In this document: in pieces, positions 44,471 through 56,902 of the stretch
How positions within the stretch are numbered: position 1 is the stretch's first letter
Layout of the letters: each line of letters opens with the position of its first letter
Assembly: GCA_030549205.1 (NCBI GenBank)
Contig: JAUKTV010000003.1
Coordinates: forward strand, 3,038,001 to 3,102,000
Length of the DNA stretch: 64,000 bases
DNA from: Apiosordaria backusii
Taxonomy: Eukaryota; Ascomycota; Sordariomycetes; Sordariales; Lasiosphaeriaceae
Reading direction: 5' to 3'
The notes under the pieces: generated by a model
What the model saw: the letters and a program-made list of their open reading frames with translations, nothing else
Databases searched by the model: none
Told to the model about the DNA's origin: nothing
Translations under genes and position numbers: made by a program

Positions 44471-47400
44471 ATGAATTCAAGGCAGGCCAACTTTCGATGC
44501 GGATGCGGGACCCTTCGTTCGAAGCGAGTGAACGAGCCTTGCTTGCTCGCTCGCTTGCTTGCTCTGCGTCAGGGCGTTTTGGGGGGTGTCTTTTTCAGCG
44601 CCCGAGGTTCGATTTCCAGCTATTGACTGACTGACTGGTTCACTGCCAACTTGCAACTGGCAATGGCAGATGAATACAATCCAATTCCTTCCTTTGGTTT
44701 CTCTCTTATGCCCCCTGTCGTCTGAGGAAAAAGAAAAGAAAACCGTCCAGCCCGTGGCCCGTGGCTAGGGCAGATCCCTCGGTGGGCTTGTCGCAAGACG
44801 GAAAGCGCCGCTGTCGAGTCGCAATTCGCAGGTTTCTGGAGGGATTGGGCAGGCGCGGGATGTTGTGAAAATGTTGTCTGCTCAAGTATCAATTGCCAAA
44901 GACTGGACGGTGAGGAGCCTCGGGGCATGGATCGAAGACGCGATGCGGGCAAGTGGGGTGCAAATCAGTCACTTTCCAATCGCCCGTCCTTGCAGCCGTT
45001 CCCAGACAGGTGTACCCAGTCGAGCCCGGTATTTGCTGGCATGGCAGATGTTGGAGTTGGCTGTGGAAAACTCGGGTGCTCCTTGACTCAGTGGCTGTCG
45101 GCTGGTGGTTTTGCTTTGAGGGTGTATCGATCACGTATGGATCAATCGAATCGGCACAGTTTACCTAATAGACGGTACGTTTGGTGACGAATACTCGTAA
45201 TAATAACCGTAAGAAGTTGTCGGTCAGGGGAGTCATGGACAAGTCTGCGGTGATTTCCATCTCACAAGCAAAGAGAGATCCCAAATTGCTGGGAACTCGA
45301 CACCGAAACCTGCAACCAAACAGCGGCTTTGCCGACCTTCGTCCCATGAGGGCTTGGCGGTGGGTACACTGTACCTGGCAGCAACTACGCCAGCCTCCCA
45401 TTGGGCACTGCAGCCCCCGCCTCGGCCAGGTACCAGGGACCTAGGACGATACCCGACGAGGTTTAGCTAATCGACCGCACAGCGTTAGCATGTGTGTCCC
45501 CGCCAATTCTCCGCCCCTCCTCCCAGACGACAAGTTTCCACTGGCCCGCGCGGACCGCAGCCCGGGAACCGTGGATCATTTGCAAAAAGTAACAGTTACA
45601 CCAAGGATAATTTACGAGCAACGACATCTCTCCTCTGTATATTGGTAGGAATGATATCAAGCACCACGCAGGGGGAATATCTCTCAAGGGCGGCAGCTAT
45701 CCCCAATCCAGATATCCCACATGGCCCCGGACATCGCTGCGAGTCTTCATTCGTCATCAGAAAGCCATTGCAGAGCAGCCTCGCCCGCCCCTCGAAAGAT
45801 GCCAACTACCTTTGGAAGACCGGTCAAGCAATTTGTTCCAGTCTTGACAGCGGCTGGCGCGCATCGCGTCACCGGAGATGGCTTCATTGCCTTCTTTGCT
45901 TTTTCTTTCTTCAGGCACTTCTTCATTTCTTCTTCAACACATGTCTGTCTCACACTCTTCACCGAAGATCCATGTCTCAGCTCTCCCCTCTTGTCTATCT
46001 CCCTCCATCCAATCCAACTCTTAGACACCAATCTTCATCTCTTCACACCGCCAAGCCAAGGACTGCACGCAGATATTGACAAACAACCTGAGTCTTGCTA
46101 ACTCCTTCCAGCTTCTTGCATCACGGCAGCCTCAACCTCCTTCTTGTTACAGAGAGGAACGGCACACCCACTCACTCACACATGGCCTCACTGTCAAGAA
46201 CAAACAGGCCTTGGTAGCTAACTGCTTCTAGCTTCACACAGCAGAAATAACAGCAGGAGCTTATCACACAGCAGCAGCAGCAGTTGCTTCGGCCTCACTC
46301 TTGACAGAGATTAACCAAAATCAAACATCAAGTCGATCAGATAATTCCCTTCACTCCGTAAACAACAGCCTCCCGCGCCAACCACCGCCCTTTCATGGTC
46401 CGCCTGCCACGATGCCATGCCACGCCATGCTGGCCGACAATCAACCACGAAGATGGCGATCTGTCAAAATCCATCCACTCTCCCCATGCAGATAGGGCCG
46501 CCAGAAAAGAAAAGTGCAAAGAGCACGCAAGCCAACCCACATCTCGGCCATCTGCAGATCCCTTCACACGACCCCCAAACCAACTGTTGTCAAGAGGCGG
46601 TATGGACAGGTGCTGAAGACGTGAACCATGAACATCCAATCTTGCACTATCGATCGGCCCGTCCGAGGATGCACATCGTCCATCCCGCCTGCTTCAATCA
46701 CGATGATATCTTGTCTAGCCCCATATAACTTCAAGGCTGAAGTCTATCCCGTCCTATCCCGCTCTCTGCCTAGGCCGGTGCTGCCCAGCCTAGCGCGTGT
46801 GATAGACGATCAGCCCATGTCTACCTCATGGTTGGCCATGCCTGGACAATTCTCCGTGGATCTATTGAGCGTTATCCAGTCAATTCCACATGGAATGGCT
46901 GGCTGAGATAGGATCTGAAATCTGTGACTTGGCACTAACGAACGAAAAAAAGCAAACAAGAAGCCGGTACTAGTGTACGCCTCCATTGCCCTACGTAAAT
47001 TGACATCGTCATATTTATACGTACATACTGTACGTAAACAGGCAAGCGTGGAAGTCGGATGAAAGTGTCCGTTATTCTGTCACATACTGTCCATTTTCTC
47101 CCCGGCTTCAATTCACCCACCATTCCGGGGTCGAGAAGATGGATCTGGTTAGACGCACATTTAGATCGATCTGCCCAGCCCCCCCGGTCCCTTCCCATAT
47201 CTGTCCGGTTTCCGGATATCGTCACCTCACATCGTCACATCGTCGGCAAAGGGGAGGGAGGCAGACAACCACAGCCAGCAGACAGCAAGCCAGCAAGCCA
47301 GCCTCTCAGGGGTATCGGATGCACAAAGCTGCAAAGCACATCGTGAAGGGCAGTTGTGTTGGGCATCAAATGCTACCCTAGATCAGATCAGATCTACATA

Positions 47401-48603
47401 TCAGCTTGGGATGAAACTGTACAGTAGATATGGACAGTGTATACGACGTTATGTTCTTTTTCAGCTCATACGGGAGCTGTTTGCGAGTGGTACCTACGTA
47501 TCTACTCGACGTGCAGCCACAGCTTTCACGTCGTCATCTGAGCATATCCTGCCTCAAGTAAAGTACCCTGCCACCTTACACAGCAACAAGGCAGCAAACC
47601 ATATACATAACAAGCTTGACATCTTGAAACATCATCATTGGCCAAAGCTACCAGCTTCACACCCCTTCAACTGGACTCCAACAGTTCAACGTGACCGCTG
47701 TCAGCACTTTATTATTCATTCCAATATGTTGTGCGTTAGCTACCTACCTTCCTTACTCCGTTGCCCACCTCCCTCCTCCCAACAGCCATCCCTGATGCCA
47801 GACCCTCCTACCAGGGTAACCAGATCTTGATCACCCCGACCACCACCACGCATGTGCAGCCAGCGGGTAACGCCCCCCTCCCCCCAGCCTCTACCCTCCA
47901 TCACCCCTCGACCACAAAAGCTCCAGCCAATACCATCCCCAAAAGCCGGTTTCACGGGGAGTCGGCACCTCCATCGGCGGCACCCACCCACACTCGCACA
48001 CACTCACAGACACACACACATATATATACCTGCTTGCCTTATATGTATGGTGTGCAATCGTGTGTTTCCCCAACTTTCACCGCCCTTCACACCTCCCATC
48101 CATCCCACTTGCCACCAAAACACCCACCTCTGATCACCCGCCCCTCCCCAGCCCGGTCTCCTACTTCTCTCTCTCTCTCACACACACACACCCACCCACC
48201 CCCCATTTCCCCACAATCTACATCTTGACTACAGTACGTAGACTGCATGTTGACATCGCGCCTAATCGTGTCATTGGCCCTTTCTCCATCTTATTAAATC
48301 TTATTGGCCATCCCTCCTCCCCCCCTCTATCAGTTAAGCAAATGGATTTGTACAGAATTTGCCAGGTGAGACAAAACAGAAAAGCCATGTTTGAGGACCT
48401 GTTACTCGTTCTTGCTTGTTACTCGCTCCCCCCTCATTGAAGAAAGAGCAGGTCCCCCGCGTTCAAGGCTTCAAGTCTGGGCCTGGCCTGGCCTAGGCCA
48501 AGATCATCAAGCGTCAGACCACTCACTCCAGCCCAGCAAGGTAGGTGTGGAGCCCGTCAAGCCCGTGAAATGTATGAAGTCACGTTTTCGAGGATGAGTG
48601 ACT

Positions 48604-48624
48604 GAGTAACTGAGCGAGTTACTC
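48604..48624. repeat. Inverted repeat with 8-base arms
   Basis: GAGTAACT, 5-base spacer GAGCG, AGTTACTC. Related TTACTCG strings occur about 200 bases upstream, near 48403-48430. Confidence 0.6.
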
Positions 48625-49053
48625 AATGAGCAGTCCATCGGATATCACAACTCCCCTTCCCCTCTAGCCAGCCAGTGTTGATCTTGCCCTTGTTCATTCC
48701 CCCTTGTCTTTCTACCTGCCCTGTCTGTCTTGGCCATCGTCTCTCGCATGGGGGACAGCTCTTGCTGTTTACCAATGCCATCAACCCTAACAACCAACCA
48801 AGCTTCTCTCTCAAACCTGTCTTTTCTTGCGGGGAATACCCTCTAGCTCTGGCGATTGTCTCAGGCGGGAGCTCCCATTCATCACAGTCGCCATTTCCGC
48901 CTGGGCAAGCTTAACCACGCAAATCACACTTGCAACCCGTCAACGCAACCCCCCCGCAGTCTCTGGGCAACAGAAGTCTCTTTTGTGGACAGCTTAGTTG
49001 AACATTCGATAGTCAATACTCTATTAATTCTTGTCTCATATGTTCCCAAACCC

Positions 49054-52000
49054 TCATGTCGCAGTCGCAAACCGACTCCTCTGCCTAATCCTCTTCCCAT
49101 ACCTAAAGAAAATATACGGAAAAGGCAGCAGCGCCAGCGTAATAAACGCCAGCAACCCCGTAGCCCACTGGAAGCCCAGTGCTTCATACATCTGATACCC
49201 AAACAGTGGAAATGCAGCTGCAAATCGTCATCGTCATCCGTTAGCAATCACTTCCACTGACTCAGACATCAAGGTGCGTAGAGACAAGGTAGTAGGCCAG
49301 GTAGTTTCTCTGATCCTGACTGTGTTCCCAGGGGAGACACACACAAGACAATGGCCTGATGAGACAGCAGAGGACAACATGCTCCAAGCTGTCGTGAATA
49401 GATAGATCCCAGGAATCAACCCAGCTGACGAAGAGTTGGCTCTCCCAAACTGTCGCTGTCGTGGCACCACCAGATTTTGCAAATAGCTTTCAAGGTGAAT
49501 GATAGTGAAGAAAGAAAGCAAGTATCTTACCTGCAAATGAACATCGCACCAAAGCATTCGACGCCAAAGCGCTGGCTGCGTACCGCGGATAAGCTGCGAC
49601 CTATGTAACAACAAAACCGCCACCGTCTCGTATCAGCATACTATTTCCTCTCCTTTTCGCATCTTGTCCAATACATTTGCTCCACCGGACCAGGGAGGGG
49701 GTGGGGGTGAGTTTCCAGCCTGGCAGGCCGGCCTGCTTTTGTGCAGCCTCAAAACCAGCTGGCGGCTCACACACCGGTGCCTCAGGGCAGGCAAGTCAAC
49801 AACGTAAAGACGTGACTCTATTCTCCTCCTATCGACTTGCAAAATCCCCGAGGAGAGCAAAAAAAGGGGGGAAACTGAACGAATCAAGGAAATCAAGTTA
49901 CACTCACCAAAAAGGTAAATACTCCCGTAAAGGCGAACGACATGCTAACACACACACCCAAACGGTTAGCCGCATGAACTCCTTGCAGAAAAAAATAACT
50001 AGCACATAAATTCCCATCCAACTGCAAGATCAGAAGAGAGAAAAGCATCTTGACAAAGACGTGACTAAACAGAAAGTGAAGCATCGAAAAAAGCAGGCAA
50101 GCTTGCGTAAGGGGTATAGAACCGAGAGACCTGCAGACAGACGCGGCTTCTTCCCCTCCTTGGTTTGCTGCAGACGCGTCGTTGTCTCCTCCATGTTTTC
50201 CCTTTTTCTCCGCCCCTGGGGTTCAGTCAGGAAAGAATAAGAACAGAAAGCGGAGGAGAGAGTCAGCCATCTGTGCGTTGTCATACCATGCCGGCCGTTC
50301 ACCTCCAGGCCGGCCGGGGTTCCGTTGTCAAACACCAAGCCTTGAACGGCGATATTGACAACTGCGAGACATGGCTACTGCAACGACGGCTTGTCATGAT
50401 TTCTTCTGTGACCCCCATCCTTCAGGCCCACGTCTCAAGCCTCAGTAGATCCCAACCCCTTTGTTTTTTGATGATGGGAGAATGATGATGAGTTGAAATC
50501 ATATGGAAAAGTGACTTACCCAAGTCCAAAAACTCCTGATCCAATAAGCGGTACAATCCAGTGGACATCAGGTGTGCTGGCAAAGCCAAACCAAAAGAGA
50601 CCTCCGGTGATGAGCGGTGCGCCGACAATGACTTGGGGCAGTTGATCTTCGGGCTCATCTTTGAGCACGCCGGTCTTCTTTCGTCTCCTTTCCTTTAGGG
50701 TATGCCGAAAGTTGTTCCAGAGGGGTGTAACGCAGCAGGCAATGATCATAGCCACAAGCAAGCCCGTGAATGTCAATCCAATCTGCCACAAATTGAAGTT
50801 ATGGTTGGTGCTGAAGATCAGAGGGAAGGCGCCGAAGAAGAGATACAACAAGCCAAGAAGCATGGCGGTATAGATGTTCAAAATTAACGCCATGGGCTCA
50901 AAGAAGAGGATCTGGAACGGCCGGAGAAGTGAGAGACCGACAGTGACAGGAATTGACTTTGTTGAGCGCTCAATCGGTGCATAGTATCGAGAATCGCCGG
51001 TTTCTTTTCTAATTTTGGCTGCTTTTCTTGCCAAAAGGACGGGGTCTTGTTTGTTGTCTTATGTCAGCAGAGGAAAAAAGGGGTTGAGGCTAGCTAAAGG
51101 GGGGACCGGAGTAACTTACGGTACGTCTCTGGCACAAACACGGCAATACTCAACAGCAATGCACCGCTCAAGATGAGCAGGTAATAATGCATCCACCTCC
51201 ACTCAGCAAACATCACCATCACACCACCAATTAGCGGCCCTGTGGACGGCCCAACAAACGGTGAGAGTGAGAAGATGGCCATGGGCATGAGCATTTTATC
51301 GTGGGTGAACAAGTCACTAACTGTGCCTCCAGACACTGACAAAAACGCACTGCCGGCTAAGCCCTGGAAAAATCGAGATACGATCATGGTCTGGATATTC
51401 CTGGCCACCGCTGAAGGGATCAAAAATATCATGAAGAAGAGGAAAGAGGCGAGATAGATGGGTCGACGGCCATAGAACTCGGCTAGAGGCGACCAGAAGG
51501 GACCGAGGGCGATCCCAAGAACATAAAACGACAGACCAAGGGTGACGACGATACGGCTGGTGTGAAATTCAGATATCATTTGGGCATAAGAGGCTGTATA
51601 AATCGCCGAGCCATTTGTCCTGTTCTCTTGTCAGCCATCGGTGTCAAGATGGAACGATAGGAATGGGTCCGCATACACGCAAAACGATCCGACAGAAGTG
51701 ATGAAGATGATCATCCACTTGCGCCAGGCTGGCATGCTCCTTGGGCACAAAGGGTCGTTGTCACCTCCATCCCATGTCACCTCAAATGGGTCTGTTAACG
51801 CGTCTGGAGCGCCCAACTGTACCGCCTCAACATCATCATCAGATGAATGGTCCACCAAGTCATCAACACCATACCCGTTATTGGAGCGCTCCCGGTTCAG
51901 TGAAAGCCGGTCTCGACTGGCGTGGCTTTTGCGACTTATTCGAGATGCCGGACGGATAGGTTCCAGTGTTGGGCCTTTGATTTCTGACGATGAGTCTCGG

Positions 52001-52080
52001 GAGGATTTGTCCTCATCGTCTGTTCTTTCAGGATGAGAGTGAGATTCGAGTGGAACATTCTTTTCACCCATTGTCGCCAT
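49054..52080 (-). CDS. MFS transporter, DHA1 drug/polyamine type, with microexons and long introns
   Basis: Six exons as complement of 51677-52080, 51120-51619, 50520-51045, 49908-49944, 49531-49600 and 49054-49217, 566 residues; every junction is in phase. The N-terminal 110 or so residues are hydrophilic and Ser/Asp/Arg-rich. The 12-helix body shows GSFCVTNGSAIYTASY, GLSFYVLGIALGPF, the loop 2-3 motif PLAEFYGRRP, GLAGSAFLSVSGGTVSDLF, SPFVGPSTGPLIGG and VPETYHPVLLARKAAKIRKETGD, typical of the polyamine/fluconazole-type DHA1 group. C-terminal helices come from tiny exons: the 37-nt exon reads MSFAFTGVFTFL, the 70-nt exon VAAYPRYAASALASNALVRCSFA, and the last exon AAFPLFGYQMYEALG to IRQRSRFATAT. 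Introns of 575, 307 and 313 bp separate them, far longer than others here. Substrate unknown; it probably sits in the plasma membrane. Confidence 0.88.
49945..50519 (-). other. 575-bp intron of the MFS gene
   Basis: GTAAGT donor and GTTAG acceptor. The longest intron I place in the window. I see no open frame or RNA motif inside it. Confidence 0.75.
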
Positions 52081-53458
52081 TGTCGACTTTCCTTCGTTTC
52101 TTCAGATGAAGCCGACCTGACGGTAGATGAGGGCGGCTGAGAGAGACTACAAGTGTGATGTTGAATCACCGCCGTCAAGGATTAGTCAAGTCGTCAAGGT
52201 GTGATGTAGTAATCCACACCGACCTCGGTACCTAGTCGACGGCGATGGAGACTTCTGACAAACAAAACAACGGCCAAGACAAATGATGCAAAAGAATGTT
52301 TTGTCTGCGCGGGGCCCAGCTTCATCTTAACCCTACTTGGGATGGATGTGGGTTGGATCTGGCCTTGTCGCCCCCCCAGCAACAGATGCCGAATACCGGC
52401 ATGGGGCATCTTTCCTTCCTCAAATATAACTGTGTAATACAAACTGAATATGCATTCGTTCTTTCCTTTTGCTTGTGCCCATTTCTCACACCATCTGTCA
52501 GCAGTTGTCATCATCTTCCCCCATACATCCATGACAGGCACCGAATCTCCAGTGCCACAGACCCATTATCCCCATCCCTCCTTCCAGCAAAGACTCCTCT
52601 CGTGGGAATAATCATGGAAAAAAGCTTTCCCTCCATCAATAATTCATCCTCAAAAAGGCTTAGCAGAAACTTGCCGTCATCGACACCTTCCCTCCAGCCA
52701 ATAGAAATCGGAGATGCCCGGGGCAAAGCGGAGAAAGCGGAGGTCATTCGACTGCCAGCGCCCGGCAGAGCTCTTCCTGTTCCTATCGTCCTTTGTCATC
52801 GTCATGCTTTTTCACAACGTTGCAACCGCGAGAAAAGCGCGAGTTCGGCCATCGCTTCCGGGGTTAAGGTGTGTTTACTGCGTATTTCCGCCAAACCACT
52901 CTCCGACACGGTGACACACCGAACAACTCGGAGGAGGGGGAAAGGAAGGACGTCGGTGAGATCATGGGTAGGGATGTTTCATGTTGATCTTTTTCCCCCG
53001 GACGGGCGAGACGGCTCGGCATTGGGACGTGACATCCCCTCCGTTCGCTCCGTGCGTGCAGCGGCTGTCAGCTCCGGGCTGGGCAGGATATGTCGGCTCC
53101 GGTGATTGATTACCGGAGCCCACCCTTTCGGCGCTCCTTTGAATCACAAAGTAGGTAAGTCGCCAGATACGGAAAATGTAAGCACCTTGAATGATATGTA
53201 GATGCTGGGATGTGATGCCCGTATATCCAACCCGTATTTGTATATCTAGATCCGGCAGCAATACAAACTGCCTTCCCCGCTCACTCACACAGCGATTCCG
53301 CATATCCAACTATATACATACAGCCTACCTCTCCTGTGCCATCTACACTCTCATGCTATCCTATGTATGTGAAGATCAAGCCTGAACTCCCAGCACCATG
53401 CCATATACGCGTGTATATATCTCATATCTACAGTCTTTTCTCTCTCAGTCAATCAGAT
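52081..53458. other. Intergenic, about 1.4 kb
   Basis: Upstream of the MFS gene and downstream of the glucanase gene, both on the minus strand. No gene seen. Confidence 0.5.
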
Positions 53459-56066
53459 TCAATACGTCTCCGGCAAATCCGAGAAACTCGGAATCTTGCT
53501 CAAGTCACAGTCAAACTCCCTCTCATAAGCCTTCTTGGGCAGCACCCCAGCCGCCATCCCCTTTTTATAACTCCATTGTGCCCTATAATCCCACTGTTAG
53601 CCTCATATCCCCAGCAATGTCACCGATACTCTCCTCTTCAACATTCACCACCAAAACATAAAACCAAAAAAAAAGGTAAACTTACGCATCCTCCGTATCC
53701 CAAACCCAATAAAACCACCCCCACCCCTTCTCAAAACTGCTCATCTGCGCCTCTGCAAACATTTTCAAAAACCTCTTATACCCATCACTCCACCTATCAG
53801 GCTGCGCATTCGCCTCCTCACAGCTACACGTCCTATCCTGCGCCGGACACCTCGGCCTCAACTCCTTCGGCCTCTGCCCCCCCGGCCCCAACGTACCCGT
53901 CCACCTATTCCCCCACCCAACATTCGTAAGATGCCTCGCACAATCCGTATCAGCCTGGCTCCACTCCGCCACCAGCGTCGGCCCAAACCCCGTGCTCCTG
54001 TCCATCGACTGCAGCGTCTGCTCCGTCCACCCCTGGCAAGCAAACTTGATCTTCTGACTGTGATTGTACACAATCTGCTCCTCGTTGAAAATGACGTACT
54101 GATGCACATCCAGCGCGGCGTTCTCAAGCGACTGAAGCTCCCCCTGCCAGTTGTGCAGACCTCTAAACCCATCCCCAAAAACAATGACGACCGAGTCTGG
54201 AATCCCGTTTTTGCGGACGAGGTTCGAGACCTGGGTCGTCCAGTCCAGCACCGCGGGGACGGAGAGCTCCGTCATTTTCGGCTCGTTGGCTAGACCGTAG
54301 TGACTGATTACATTCCTGTATCTAGGCTGAGCAAAAAACTTTGAGATGCGGTCGTGGAAATCCAGCGATCGCTGGGCGTTCAAATCCCCATCTGTGCCAT
54401 TCAGCCAATTAATTGCCCCCAGCCTCCCCGAGTGATTCCATCCATTCTGTGACCCTGGCAAACCATGAGGATCAAGATTGACCCTCAGCCCATATTTCCT
54501 GCACCATTCGATTGCCCTCAGTAGATACCGCCACGAAGTCCGGAAGAGATACGGGTCTCCATCATACGTCTGCACCGCCCAGTACGAAAACGGAATGCGG
54601 ACGTGGTCGAGCCCCGCGGCGGCAATATCCCGGAATGTGCTCTCAGTCACAAAAGAAGCGTAGTGCTTTTCTAGAACGGACTCGCACCGGGAGGCGAGGT
54701 ACTTGCAGAGGGTGTACTCGTCTACTATCCCGTAGCGGGAGTCGTAATCAAATAAACTCGGGGTGATGAACGGCTCCAAAGAGAGCCACCCGCCCACGTT
54801 GACCCCGCGAGCGGGACGCTTGGAGTAGTCGCCCCAGGGTTTGTCCAGGGCCGGCACCTTGTCGTTTGCGCGGGCGGAGTCGTCCCAGGAGGTGTACAGC
54901 CCCATGACGGGGAGGTCGCCGACGGTTTCGGTGGTGTAGGTCAGGTTGAAGTCGTCGGTGGAGGCCCAGACAAAGGGGTTGAGCCAGGAGGGTGCGTCTT
55001 TCGGGATACTATCCGGGGAGATGGAACCAAGGTTGCTGCTGCCAGAGTTGCCGCCACTGCCGTCGTCGCGTTTGTCTTCGCCTTTGCCGGCGTTGGGGAC
55101 GACAACGGCGGCAACGATGATGATTATGATGAGGAGGACGGTGCAGACGCCGATGAGGATCCAGAGTTTCTTCTTTTGTTTGTACCAAGGCCGGGGTTTT
55201 CCTCTCCAGAGATCAGATTCGGTTTCTTGGGGTTTGGCTCGGAGCATGCTGTCTTCGCTGCTGCCGCCGAAGCCCATGAAGCCACCGCCTCTCAGTCCTG
55301 ACCGATGTGGCTTACGATCACGAACATTTTCGATCCCCTCTTCCAATTGAGCGCCACTGACAACCCTTCTCCCACCCTTTGCCCTGTCTCTTTCGTATCG
55401 CTCCCCTGATGGTCCAGCCACGGTGATCACTTTGGGCGCCAGCCCACCACCCCCTCCATCAATCCTCTCATACCCCTTCGACCGCCCTCTCTTCCTCTCT
55501 CTTTCTATCCCCCCGCTTTCATAACCCTGCCCCACACTCTCATAACCCGCAGCCCTACTCCTCTCCCGAGTCCGTTCCCTCTCCCTCGCCGCCCGTCTAG
55601 CAGCCCGCCTCGCTTCCCTCTCCGCATCCTCCTGGTCTTCAGGCGGCGCAAATCTCCCCTTCCCCCTCGACCTCTCCCACTCTAGCGCCAAGTCCCTCGC
55701 ATCTTTTATCGCTGGCTCTGGCTCTGGCGGGGGGGCTCGTGAGCGTCTCCTTTCTGTTCTTTCAGGCGGCTGCCGAGAAGTAGGTCTTGATCTTGACTTT
55801 GCTTTTTCTTTGGCGTTGGCTTTGTTCAGCTGCGCCAACGCTGCTGCTGACAAGGGCGCGTCGGATTCGTTACCCCCTCCTCCTCCACGGGGTGTGCTAG
55901 TTGGGCGTTTGCTCTGGCTTCGACGTTTGCGGCGGCGTTCTTCCCTTTCGGCGTCGGTTTCGCGGTCTCGGTCTCGGTCGTGGTTGGTGGCGGAGCGTTG
56001 ACGGTGGTGTGCGCTTCGGCGGTGTTCCCGACGAGCTTCGCGGTCGGTGGATGGGTCGCGGGGCAT
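53459..56066 (-). CDS. exgD: Membrane-anchored GH5 glucan 1,3-beta-glucosidase (ExgD type)
   Basis: Exons are complement of 53686-56066 and 53459-53582, 834 residues; the 103-bp intron (GTAAGT...TATAG) links TEDA to AQWSYKKGM. The predicted protein is type II: a cytosolic N-terminus of about 300 residues, very rich in Arg/Glu/Ser (RREHRRSAHHRQR), then WYKQKKK and a helix of about 23 residues (LWILIGVCTVLLIIIIIVAAV). The GH5 exo-glucanase domain follows outside: GVNVGGWLSLEPFITPSLFD, HVRIPFSYWAV, LDPHGLPGSQNGWNHSG, acid/base Glu in LANEPKM, nucleophile Glu in LVAEWSQADTD, and WGWFYWVWDTE. The end is LSKIPSFSDLPETY. It would trim beta-1,3-glucan at the cell surface and so act in wall remodelling. 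It is divergent from the E1-beta gene. Confidence 0.95.
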
Positions 56067-56902
56067 TTTGTTTTAATGAACCGGTCGGTAGTTGCGTCAG
56101 GAATGTGATCTCGGTAAGGTGGGGGAAGGCAATGGCATTGTTTGCTTGCTGGCGATGTCTGCTACTGTAGTAAAGATGCGATTGGTGATGATGAGCACAA
56201 GACAAACCAACAGGAAAGTCAACACATTATTTTCGACGATTTGCTCGGTAAAAATTGAAGACTCAATTCATGCCCAGCATCAAAAAAACCTGGCATCAAA
56301 TCCCAATGCGACCAAATGCGACACTCTCCCAGCCCACTTCCAAGGCGCAGCTCAAGCGCCAGTGTAGAGATAATTGGGTGAGATTGTTGGCTGGGTAACC
56401 TTATCCTCATTCAGGCCTTCCCCTACAGGGGGTTGGGACCTCTGGGCGCCAACCTCGCTCGCTTGCTACGTCATTCGTCTGTTCCGACAGGTTGGATTGT
56501 ATGTACCTGAACAATCAAATTGAGGCTCTTCGGCCCCGGTTGGAATCATCTCAGCTCGTCAATTGCTTCCCGCTGGACCCTTCCCGCCTGTCACTTTCTA
56601 ATGTTGATGTTACCAACCGGTAAAGTGCTTGCATCTGCATTTCCCAGCGTCTTTGACATCCGTGCGGCACCTCCAAAAGGCGGGGCCCCAGGAAAGACAA
56701 GCCTGGGCGGTGGGCAGCCAAAGCCGCCGCAAGCCGACACGGCCGTCATCCCTTCCTCCTCATCACTTCCACTCCCGTTTGTTCAACGCCCATGGCACTG
56801 TCACTCTCATCTTCCAGAATGCTACAGACCTTCTCTCCCACATAGCCCGTGTCTTTTTTTTGTTACTTTTGTGTTGATACTCACCTCAAACACCAGTCCA
56901 CC
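56067..56902. promoter_or_regulatory. Divergent upstream region of exgD-like and E1-beta genes
   Basis: About 840 bp between two divergent starts, with no gene of its own. Specific sites are not claimed. Confidence 0.4.

Larger units (their letters stand above)
43523..49053. other. 5.5-kb stretch without a supportable gene
   Basis: Upstream of the AcuK-like gene and downstream of the MFS gene, both on the minus strand. Frames longer than 60 codons exist on both strands but are Ser/Pro/His-rich, overlap each other and show no family motif. Visible structure: a perfect 15-base palindrome (44456-44470), GCTT/GCTC-rich simple sequence (44540-44565), a CAG run (46269-46283), CA-rich runs (47992-48021 and 48177-48192) and a hairpin (48604-48624). 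It may contain a long 5' leader, a noncoding RNA or decayed sequence. Confidence 0.55.

Noticed and set aside
44604..44617. T-loop-like GAGGTTCGATTTCC suggesting a tRNA
   Set aside because: No matching acceptor, D-arm or anticodon stem lies upstream or downstream.
45492..46101. Frames of 195 and 126 codons in the gene-poor stretch
   Set aside because: Composition is that of random CT-rich DNA, with no conserved motif and overlapping alternative frames.
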